Below are positions 17,100-25,200 of a DNA stretch of 64,000 nucleotides, piece after piece. Made by a program: the position numbers and the translations under genes. This stretch comes from Erysipelotrichaceae bacterium. Its GTDB lineage: Bacteria; Bacillota_I; Bacilli_A; Erysipelotrichales; Erysipelotrichaceae. The notes beneath the pieces were generated by a model. That model saw only the letters and a list, made by a program, of their open reading frames with translations. It did no database searches and was not told the DNA's origin. How positions within the stretch are numbered: position 1 is the first letter of the stretch; each line of letters begins with the position of its first letter. Location of the stretch: positions 62,001 through 126,000 of the forward strand of contig JAFYHQ010000040.1 in the NCBI GenBank assembly GCA_017539105.1, written 5' to 3'.

Positions 17100-18140
17100 C
17101 TATCCGATCGAATTCATGATGCCAATCAGAGGCAGCATCAGCGAAAGCAGTACGATAGCGATCGATATCATCAGCACGCCTGAAAGCAGAGGTTCCAGGG
17201 TATTCACGATTTTCGCTACGGAAACCGCGGAATCTTCTCTTAACAAATCGACCAGCCTCTGCAGGATGGACTCGATATTGCCGCTTCGTTCTCCCGGAAT
17301 CAGCATCCTTCCGTAGACGCCCTCATAGAGTTCTTCTTCATACGCGGACTGGGCAAATCCATGTCCTTCTTCCATGCGCTTGGAGATACGCTGCAGCTTC
17401 TCTTCTACCGGTTTGGAATCTGCCATCGGCAGCGAATTCAGCAGCGCCTCATCCTGCATCTCACCGCTGGAAAGATACATGTCATAAGAAGCGGTAAAGC
17501 GCAAGATCGCCAGCGTATCAAACAGAGATGCGCAGATCGGTATCTTGCGTAAAAGCTTTTCGATCGCTTCCTTCCTGCCATTGTTCCATAGCAGCAGTCC
17601 GATCAGTACCGCAGCTACCAGCACGACCATTACGATCAGCAGCACGCGGCACAACGTATAGGAGAAACCGATATAACTGTAGGAAGAACTTGCCAGATCG
17701 CCGGTTAGGTTGTCATAGACGCTGCGGAATACCGGCAGAACCATTTTCAGCATGATGCATAAGATCACAATGATCATGACGATCATGCTGATCGGATAAA
17801 TGATCGCGGAACGGATGTTCTCCTTCATGTTCTTTTCGTTCTTGTAGTAATCCGAAAGATGGAACATCACGCTTTCCAGACGTCCTGTTTTCTGTCCTGC
17901 CTTGACCATGGATACGGCATATTCCGGAAAGACGCCCGTTTCTTCCATCGCTGTCGACAGATCCGTTCCTTCCTCGACCTTTTCTGCCATCTGCTCCAAA
18001 GCCTCACTCAATACGCCATTCTGCGCATGGCTTGGCTTCAGCAACGTGATCGCTTCATCGATCCCGATTCCGGCCTGTATCATCATACCCATGCTTTCCG
18101 CAAAAGCACTGACACCCAGATAATCCAACTGTTTCTTCAT
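17100..18140 (-). CDS. pilC: Type IV pilus/type II secretion inner-membrane platform protein (PilC/GspF)
   Basis: 346 residues, with two T2SSF domains: residues about 10-130 (FAESMGMMIQAGIGIDEAI, YAVSMVKAGQKTGRLESVM) and about 210-330 (ILRFTASYDMYLSSGEMQ, MLIPGERSGNIESILQRL), each ending in hydrophobic helices near 115-140, 160-190 and 315-340. PilC is the membrane platform on which pilins are assembled and which contacts the ATPase. It is shorter than the 400 residues of Gram-negative PilC. It follows the transglutaminase-like gene by 18 bases. Confidence 0.92.
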   Translation of the reverse strand: MKKQLDYLGVSAFAESMGMMIQAGIGIDEAITLLKPSHAQNGVLSEALEQMAEKVEEGTDLSTAMEETGVFPEYAVSMVKAGQKTGRLESVMFHLSDYYKNEKNMKENIRSAIIYPISMIVMIIVILCIMLKMVLPVFRSVYDNLTGDLASSSYSYIGFSYTLCRVLLIVMVVLVAAVLIGLLLWNNGRKEAIEKLLRKIPICASLFDTLAILRFTASYDMYLSSGEMQDEALLNSLPMADSKPVEEKLQRISKRMEEGHGFAQSAYEEELYEGVYGRMLIPGERSGNIESILQRLVDLLREDSAVSVAKIVNTLEPLLSGVLMISIAIVLLSLMLPLIGIMNSIG

Positions 18141-18158
18141 AATGATTTCCTCTTCTTC

Positions 18159-19091
18159 CTAATACTGATACAAATCGGTATAATTCTCTCCATTTCCGAT
18201 ATACTCTTCATTGACTCCGTTCGCTGAGAACGTCATATCGATACGTGTCCACTCCCTGCTGTTGACCTTGAATTCCGCCGTCACCCAGCCGGTCTCTTCC
18301 GTATAAAACATATTCCAGGCATGGCTCAATTCCTTCGGCGATACCTTCCCGGTAATCAGTTTCGCAGGAATTCCTACGCTCCGAAGCATCGAAGCAGCCA
18401 ACGCCGCATAATCGAAACAGATCCCTTTTCCTGTCTGCAAGGTTTCATCAGGTACAGGCAGATAAGATTTCGGAACCGTTTCTGCTTTTTCATAGTCATA
18501 TACGACATTCCCTATGATATACTCGTAGATCTTGGCAACCACTTCGATCGGCGTCGATGCCTGCGATGCCAGTTCCCGCGCCTTATCCGCACAGGCAGAA
18601 TCCTGCTGATAGTTCACGATCTGATTCGGACGCAGATAAGGATCGAACGAATCTTTCAGAACGACATCATGACGCTCTTTGTAGAGTTCGCTGTATTTCG
18701 TATCGACAATATTCTTGTAGACATAGAAAATGTATTCGCCATCGCCCAGCTGCAAAGGATAGAACGTCACGGTACCATCCTTAGGCAGATCGTAGTTATA
18801 TTTCTCCTCATCATGAACGACCCGAAATTTCAGACGCATATCCGATACGGCAGAAACGGCGATATAGCCATCCTCCATATGCGAACTGTCGATATGAACC
18901 TCATCAAGACGCTCCGCAACCGTTCCATTGAATTCGACCGTCCTGAATTCCGGAACGACATAAGGAACGAAAGGTTCTTCCTCTACCGGTTCGTCGACAG
19001 TTTCAGGTTCCGCTCCTTCTCCGCCACAGGCAAAAAGACTGATTCCCAGCAATATTATGATGATGATCCGTAATGATCTTTTCCTTGACAT
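18159..19091 (-). CDS. Transglutaminase-like lipoprotein
   Basis: 310 residues. The signal peptide ends in a lipobox (LFACGG). The transglutaminase-like core has the nucleophile in TGKGICFDYAALAASMLRSVGIPAK, the His in LSHAWNMFY and a following acidic position (RIDMTF). Such domains act as proteases, cross-linkers or deglycosylating enzymes; the activity cannot be told. It is the first gene of the leftward pilus-like operon and would sit on the outer face of the membrane, so it may process or cross-link an exported subunit. Start at 19091 (AGGA upstream) rather than 19121. Confidence 0.85.
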   Translation of the reverse strand: MSRKRSLRIIIIILLGISLFACGGEGAEPETVDEPVEEEPFVPYVVPEFRTVEFNGTVAERLDEVHIDSSHMEDGYIAVSAVSDMRLKFRVVHDEEKYNYDLPKDGTVTFYPLQLGDGEYIFYVYKNIVDTKYSELYKERHDVVLKDSFDPYLRPNQIVNYQQDSACADKARELASQASTPIEVVAKIYEYIIGNVVYDYEKAETVPKSYLPVPDETLQTGKGICFDYAALAASMLRSVGIPAKLITGKVSPKELSHAWNMFYTEETGWVTAEFKVNSREWTRIDMTFSANGVNEEYIGNGENYTDLYQY

Positions 19092-19164
19092 CTTTATCCT
19101 GCGTATAATCAAAAAATCCACTTTTATTGTACCAATTACTGATTTTTTTTGATAGTGTTTTTAT

Positions 19165-19188
19165 ACAAAAAAGGTCTTGCGACCTTTC
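19165..19188 (-). terminator. Rho-independent terminator of the flavin redox operon
   Basis: On the minus strand, AAAGGTC-GCAA-GACCTTT with a GCAA tetraloop and a T-run, directly after the nitroreductase stop. It isolates that operon from the pilus-like operon. Confidence 0.85.
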
Positions 19189-19189
19189 T

Positions 19190-19714
19190 TTATTCGACCC
19201 AGTAGACTCTGTTTTCTTTCCGAGGCTTGGCTTCCGGGATTTCTCCATCGATGTAGCCTACGGCGCAATGTCCGATGCCTTCATATTCACCTTCGACGCC
19301 AAGATCTTTCAGAAGCTGTTTCCACTCTTCTTCTTCAAATTCCTGCTTTGCCCGATGGATCCAGATGCCTCCCAGACCCAAAGCATGCGTCGCCAGCAGC
19401 AGGTTTCCCATGACCAGACTTCCGTCATAGACATGGTTCGCTTCCTCTTTCGGAGCCAGAACCACCAGGATCGCAGGCGCTCCATAAAACGGATCCCTGT
19501 CTTCCATGTTCATGACCTTCTGATTGGCCTTCATCAGCCTGTCTCTGACATCCTTGTTGGTGATGGCGACAACGATTGCCGACTGCTTTCCCATCCCGCT
19601 TGCCGCATATAATCCCGCTTCAATGATCTGCTCGAGTTCTTCTTTCTTAGGCATCTGAGCTTTAAAACTGCGGATGCTTCTTCTCTCCTTGATTGCTTTG
19701 ATCACTTCATTCAT
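19190..19714 (-). CDS. Nitroreductase family FMN protein
   Basis: 174 residues of the nitroreductase fold: IKERRSIRSFKAQMP at the N-terminus (FMN phosphate contacts), AGLYAASGMGKQSAIVVAI, and LALGLGGIWIHRA in the core, GIGHCAVGYIDGE near the end. The proteins reduce small oxidised compounds with NAD(P)H through FMN; the substrate is not predictable. Start follows AAGGAGG. Last gene of a five-gene redox operon. Confidence 0.88.
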   Translation of the reverse strand: MNEVIKAIKERRSIRSFKAQMPKKEELEQIIEAGLYAASGMGKQSAIVVAITNKDVRDRLMKANQKVMNMEDRDPFYGAPAILVVLAPKEEANHVYDGSLVMGNLLLATHALGLGGIWIHRAKQEFEEEEWKQLLKDLGVEGEYEGIGHCAVGYIDGEIPEAKPRKENRVYWVE

Positions 19715-19729
19715 GTTGTTTCCTCCTTA

Positions 19730-20380
19730 TCAATGATCATCTGCCTTCAATATCCGGATATCCTGAAACCTGTATACTTCTTCATCCGCTTCCGAAGTAT
19801 CCTGTTCAAGGACCGATCCTTTAAATCCAATTGTATACAATCCGGCTGCTTTCGCCGATCGGATTCCATAATAAGCATCTTCGATCGCAATGATCTCTTC
19901 TTTCGGTAGTCCCAGTTTTTTTACCGCAACCTCATAGATCTCCGGATCCGGCTTCGATCTGCTGATGTCATCCCCGGATACGATCACAGAGAAGAAGTCC
20001 TCGACTTTAAACAGTCTCAGCTTGTGCAAGACATATTCCATGGGAGAACTGCTGGCAACAGCCATTTTTATCCCCTTGGCGTGCTGTTCCTTCACAAAGT
20101 CCACAAACCCATCCATAGGTTCGAGATCATCGCTCATCAGAAACTGATATACATAACGGATGTGTTCCTCCAGAAACTCATCCAGTGTTTTATCGATCCG
20201 CGGATTCTTCTCCAGAATGATGCGGCAGGTTTCTCTCAATGTCGTTCCGATGACTTCCGCTTTGTCATGCATATGGATCGGAAAACCATAAGACGCTTTC
20301 TGCGCTTCAAACGCCTTGGTAAACAGCGGCTCCGAATCCAGGATCACGCCATCACAGTCAAATACGATCGCTTTAACCAT
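19730..20380 (-). CDS. HAD-superfamily phosphatase (beta-phosphoglucomutase-like)
   Basis: 216 residues. HAD motifs in order: FDCDGVILDSEPLF (nucleophile Asp8, general acid Asp10), AVASSSPMEYV (motif II Ser), SRSKPDPEIY (motif III Lys) and AIEDAYYGIRSAKAAG (motif IV). The DxDxV/I start and an alpha-helical cap match the sugar-phosphate/phosphoglycolate phosphatase and phosphoglucomutase subgroup. Substrate not predictable. It starts 1 base after the stop of the upstream gene. Confidence 0.9.
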   Translation of the reverse strand: MVKAIVFDCDGVILDSEPLFTKAFEAQKASYGFPIHMHDKAEVIGTTLRETCRIILEKNPRIDKTLDEFLEEHIRYVYQFLMSDDLEPMDGFVDFVKEQHAKGIKMAVASSSPMEYVLHKLRLFKVEDFFSVIVSGDDISRSKPDPEIYEVAVKKLGLPKEEIIAIEDAYYGIRSAKAAGLYTIGFKGSVLEQDTSEADEEVYRFQDIRILKADDH

Positions 20381-20381
20381 A

Positions 20382-21023
20382 TCAGATGTTATACATATAG
20401 TCTCTGATCAGTTTCGTTGTTTCCTCTTTACCGATCATCTTGCTTAAACCGTCGACCGCCATGCCGCCTTCGGCAATCAGCCGATCGACATACTTTCTGA
20501 CTTCCTCTTTCTTCGCTTCCGGATCACAATCAAGAGCTTTCTCTAAAAGATCCAGATACGCTATCAGACAGTCTTCCAGCATTCCGTTTCCTTCTGCCAT
20601 GATCTTCTTTCCCTTCTTGCCGATCGATGAAGAAAGACGTACGCTGTCATACCAGTGTTCTCCTCCGTCGTATTCAGGAAGGTCTTTATACTTTTCTTTG
20701 ATCGGTTCAAACACGGAAAGATCCTCATCATGCAAAGAAGTCTTATACATCTCAAACAGGCACATGTCGTTTCCCATGGCCTGTACGGTATCAATGTTGC
20801 AGAAAGAAAGATCCTTGCTGAAAGGCGTGATGACATACGTTTCCATCTTCATCGCACCCAGCATCGCCTTCATGTTCATCAGGAACAGATTTCCTACTCC
20901 CTCGATCTCATAGGTATCGCAATCGATGTTCGTCGTTCCTTTCTTGATCTTCTGCAGACCCTGCATATCTTTCTGTGTCAATGTGTAACGCTTCTTTAAT
21001 TCTTCCAGTATTTTCTCTTTCAT
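20382..21023 (-). CDS. Unrecognised 213-aa protein of the flavin redox operon
   Basis: No family identified with confidence. Helical N-terminus (LEELKKRYTLTQKDMQGLQKI), a central beta-rich part (METYVITPFSKDLSFCNIDT, NDMCLFEMYKT) and a long helical C-terminus ending in GKEETTKLIRDYMYNI. The order of elements (iTPFSkDLsF.niD strand pair, central helix bundle, closing G.E....yi..y segment) is reminiscent of ferredoxin-dependent bilin reductases, but the similarity is faint. Neighbours are a flavodoxin and two nitroreductases. Start set at 21023 behind GAGGTG. Confidence 0.6.
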   Translation of the reverse strand: MKEKILEELKKRYTLTQKDMQGLQKIKKGTTNIDCDTYEIEGVGNLFLMNMKAMLGAMKMETYVITPFSKDLSFCNIDTVQAMGNDMCLFEMYKTSLHDEDLSVFEPIKEKYKDLPEYDGGEHWYDSVRLSSSIGKKGKKIMAEGNGMLEDCLIAYLDLLEKALDCDPEAKKEEVRKYVDRLIAEGGMAVDGLSKMIGKEETTKLIRDYMYNI

Positions 21024-21037
21024 CTGAATCACCTCAT

Positions 21038-21505
21038 CTATATGACATCTTGAAATCTGCTGCAAGTCTCGCTGATCTTTTTATAAAACGCCAAAGCGTT
21101 CCTGATATCCTCCTCATCCGGATGTCCCTTTGAAGTTCCTCCAATCAGCTTGAAAGGACCAAACGTATTATATCCGAAACAGGAATACTTTCCAAGCACA
21201 TCAGGATCCTTCCCATTCAACGCTTCTTTCATCGAAGCAGAGAAGTCCCTGTTCATGGCGCTGGTTGAAAGAAAGAAGATCTTTTTGTTTACAGGAAGAT
21301 TGTTTTTCGCAAACTGCCGGATCGATGGATGAAACTTTCCTGCATAGATCCCTGAAGCGAAGCCGATAAGATCGTACTTCGAAAGATCTTTCTCCTTCAC
21401 ACCTGTCGCATCGACGGTTTCAACGCCATATTCTTTCGCGATCGCATCAACGATCTTCCTGGTATTCCCGTGATGCGTTGAAGCATAAACGATGATCGGC
21501 TTCAT
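21038..21505 (-). CDS. Flavodoxin
   Basis: 155 residues, flavodoxin fold with the FMN phosphate loop YASTHHGNTRKI near the start, then LIGFASGIYAGKFHP and FFLSTSAMNRD for the isoalloxazine-binding loops. The form is that of the flavodoxin/protoporphyrinogen-oxidase-like (HemG-type) group. Acts as a low-potential one-electron carrier in the cytoplasm. Start at 21505 (GGGAGG upstream) overlaps the preceding nitroreductase stop by 4 bases. Candidate electron donor for the unrecognised protein encoded next. Confidence 0.88.
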   Translation of the reverse strand: MKPIIVYASTHHGNTRKIVDAIAKEYGVETVDATGVKEKDLSKYDLIGFASGIYAGKFHPSIRQFAKNNLPVNKKIFFLSTSAMNRDFSASMKEALNGKDPDVLGKYSCFGYNTFGPFKLIGGTSKGHPDEEDIRNALAFYKKISETCSRFQDVI

Positions 21506-22158
21506 TTCTGATTCCTCCCGGCTCCGATATCGAAGTGACATTTCACGATTCCCAGATCGACCTGGCTGAATGGACCTTTGCGATCGATGAAATCGACCGT
21601 GTCGTCATCATTGAGGCGAATCACAAATTTCTGCTGGTTGATCGCAGTCGGCGCCAGCAACGCCATTCTGACTCCTTCGATAAACCAGTCCGGACGTTCC
21701 GCTTTTCCTTCCGTCACCTGTTCGATCGTCCTGGAACGGTGCTGTCTTCCCTGGTCTCTGCCATAGCCCGTGGCGATCGTGATGACCAGACGTTCGTCTT
21801 CTTTAATTTCTGCAGCGATCGCTTTTTTGTTGAATAGTCCTGCCCAGCAGGTATTCAAACCCAGAGTCTGCAGATACAGGACCAGTTTCTCGCCATAATA
21901 GCCGATCTTCTGTTCCAGACCCTCTTCTTCTTTGCCCACGCAAGCGATCACGCTTGGCGCCGTGCGCAAGCCCATGGTCTTATTCATGAATCTGTCATAA
22001 GTATTCCCTGCATCGGAAATAAACTGAAAATGCAGGCCGGATCTTTCATTCAGTTCCCTGATCTTATCCTCGATCAGCAGGACGGTTTCCCGATCGATCT
22101 GCTTATCCAGATAGTTTCTTACCGCATGCCGTTCCAGGATCGCTTCTTTCTCTGTCAT
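21502..22158 (-). CDS. Nitroreductase family FMN protein
   Basis: 218 residues. RHAVRNYLDKQIDRE is the FMN-contact region; LYLQTLGLNTCWAGLFNK and LVITIATGYGRDQG follow the usual nitroreductase order, with LLAPTAINQQKFVIRL near the end resembling the TM1586-type variant of the family. First gene of the redox operon. Start at ATG 22158 (TGGAG upstream); a GTG at 22170 is an alternative. Confidence 0.85.
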   Translation of the reverse strand: MTEKEAILERHAVRNYLDKQIDRETVLLIEDKIRELNERSGLHFQFISDAGNTYDRFMNKTMGLRTAPSVIACVGKEEEGLEQKIGYYGEKLVLYLQTLGLNTCWAGLFNKKAIAAEIKEDERLVITIATGYGRDQGRQHRSRTIEQVTEGKAERPDWFIEGVRMALLAPTAINQQKFVIRLNDDDTVDFIDRKGPFSQVDLGIVKCHFDIGAGRNQK

Positions 22159-22232
22159 CGCATTCTCCACTCCTATAATTAAATATTACTGTATTTTTAA
22201 TCATTATATATATGAAGTGCCCATGAACCACA

Positions 22233-22264
22233 CAAAAAGCACGGAACTTTCACATCCCGTGCTT
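22233..22264 (-). terminator. Terminator of the giant adhesin gene
   Basis: Minus strand: GAAGCACGG-(12-base loop)-CCGTGCTTTTTG. It lies 21 bases after the adhesin stop codon. Confidence 0.75.
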
Positions 22265-22284
22265 CTGTAATGATTGGTGTTTCT

Positions 22285-25200
22285 TTATTTCGTTCTCTTC
22301 TGCAGCAGCATCGCCGCAACGATCATGCATGCGCCTGTAATGTAGAAGAAGGAACGTCCCGTACCGCCTGACGCAGGAAGCTCATAACCGGTAGAGTTGT
22401 AGATGGAGATCTCCCAGACATCATTTCTGTTGCTGTCTTTGACCTTCTTGCAGGTCAGCTGCTGTCCGTTCAATGAAGCTTTGACCGTCAGCGTGTTGTT
22501 GCTACGGATCGCCGTCACAATGACCGGTCCGCTCAGCAGCTGGTAGCCAGGAAGCGTTTCGGTTTCATACAGATAATAACTTGTATTATCCTCTACGCCG
22601 CCAAGAATGAGGATTCCGTCTGCGGCAGTTGCTCCGCTGACCCTAGGAACCTCGCCAGGTTTCGGCTTACCATTCGCGATCTGGGTTTCATCATAGTAAT
22701 CAAACTTGATGCCTTCCAGATATACGGTATTGTTGCCGCTGGTTCCTGCTTTCATCTTCCTGATCCTGACCGGATCATTCGGCTTATTGTAAATCGTGAT
22801 CAGGCAGGTGTTGCCTTCGTCCGATTCCGTAAACTCTTTTTTCGCAATGCTTGAACTGATCGGACTGATCGTCCACGATCCGCCGCTGGAACCAGGACGT
22901 TTCGCTCCTTCGATCGTCACATTGCCGGTACTTGAGATCGTGATCCTTATATCGACTCCAAGCGGATTATAACCGGTTGGTGTCACTTCTCTCAGGTAAT
23001 AGGTTCCGGCCTTCAATCCATCAAAGAATTCCGTCTGTTCGTACGAGATTCCCTCGATCAAACCATCCGGACCGGAAACGATATCTTCATATCCTTTGAC
23101 CGGAACATAATCAGGCATCGGATTTCCTGTTCCGACTTCGTACACTTCTTTATACAGCGCGAAATGTACTCCAGGCAATGGCTGACCGGAATAAGAATCG
23201 ATCTTGACCGCCTTCAATTCATACGGCTTATTCTTGATCGTCACAGACGGCATATTATCCATCGTCGGCGCCTCATCCGTCACCTGATGAATGAAATAGT
23301 AGCCATCTTCCGGATCTGTAGCCTCGCCATTCACATACAAGGTAACGATTCCTGTTTCAGAATCGATCTGAATCTTGATCGTGACCTGATTGTTATTGAT
23401 CAAGGACAGGTATCCTTCCGGTGTAGAGATTTCCGTCAACGTATACTCCTTGCCCGGCTTCAGATAAGCCATGGCAATCAGTCCATTCTCATCCGAAGTG
23501 AACTCTTTCGTCTCTTCGCCGACCTTTGACAACGTAAATACCGCACCCTGCAAAGCGCCTTGCTGCGGATGATCAGGATCGCTGCTCATATCCGTCTTGA
23601 TCAGCTTGATGCCAGGTCTCGAGTTGTAAACGGTATCCTCTCTTGCGATCGCGCTCAAAGAAACCTTTTCTCTGCTGTATCCTACCGTATACGTGGTATC
23701 AGCAGAATAACCCTGTTCGCTGGACGTGCCGCCAACCTGTATCGTATCGCCTTCTTCTTTTCTGATGACTGCGCTGTAACCGCTCACGACACCTGTCGTC
23801 GGATTCACCGTGATCGTGCCACCCTCAGGAACCGTAAGATCAACCTCAAAGATATGATAGTTGTTGACAGAGATTCCATCCGGAAGCTCTTCAAAGAACC
23901 AGGTGATGGACGTATATGGATCCACCAATGCACGAACGGAGTTCGCCAGTGGCGTCGCGCTGTAAGAAACCGGATCCAGATTCTCATCCAGCGTACATTC
24001 ATAGATCGCATAATAGACAACATCATGCGACGCCATGAATTCCGCATCGGACCAGATCTTGTTGACTCTCAGACCGTAGCCGTGCTGGTTGTGAACGAAG
24101 ATCTCTTCTTTCTGTCTATCGCCATAGATGATTCCCGTACCATCGCAATCGACCGGAGCAGTGTAATCTTCTCCATCGTAATATCTGTAGGTATAACCGA
24201 GCAGATTGTAACCGGTAGGAATTTCATCGCTACGTTCCATGACCTGATATGCCATTCCACTAAGCAATTCAGGAATCTCAACGGTATAACCGGCTTTGAT
24301 CTCATCGATTGCGCCGCCCGGAGAAGTATAGAAGCTAGCCAGCTCATAATCGCTCTTGTAAGGCTCATCCGCAGGAACGTTTTTATCCAAATCCTCGATA
24401 TCCGTTACGCCGTTGCCGTAATTATATTGTTTACCGTCGAGACCGATATGGGAACCGGTGAATTTCACGAATCCCAATACCTCATCATGGTAACAGTAAT
24501 AACCGTCCGGATCCTTGACATAGTACTTGCCGGTATTGTAAGCCACATATTTGTTGTCGGCATCTTTGCCGATGAAGATACGATACTTGAACTGCGTACC
24601 GTTTTCACTGGCACTGATCGGACCTGTCTTATTGGCAAACTTCCAAAGCTTCTTGGTGATATTCAGAGACTTCAGAGCTTCCTTTTTGACATGGTTTTCA
24701 AAAACGACTTTCTTACGGGCTTTTACCGTTGTTATCGGTGTCCAGTAGTCATAGAATAACGTGCTGTGCTCGGCATCTTCATCCGCAATCTCGATATTCG
24801 TATGATTGATCGAACCTTCTCCCGCTCTTCCTGTTTCCGGATCCGGAACGACAGCCGCATCCGGAGTCACCGTCGGAACGCCAAAGGTCGCATCATCCAC
24901 AAGACATTCTTTAATGTAGTACTTCGTATCTTCGCTTGGCAGCTGTATCAGAACCGTCTGACCCGCCGACAGCAGGAAGACGTTGTGATAAGTCATGCCA
25001 TCAATGGTATAAGAGGACTGCATCGGTAAGCGCACCTTTGTCTTGGCATCGATGACCGTGACAGGATAACCTTCTTTGCCGGCCAGATCCATGACATGGT
25101 TGGTTGGATCTTCATACCAGACCTGGAACGGGAACGGCATCGTGATGCTGTCGGAACCGGTTACCACTTTTTCAAGTTCTACTGCGCCTTCCTGGTAAGG

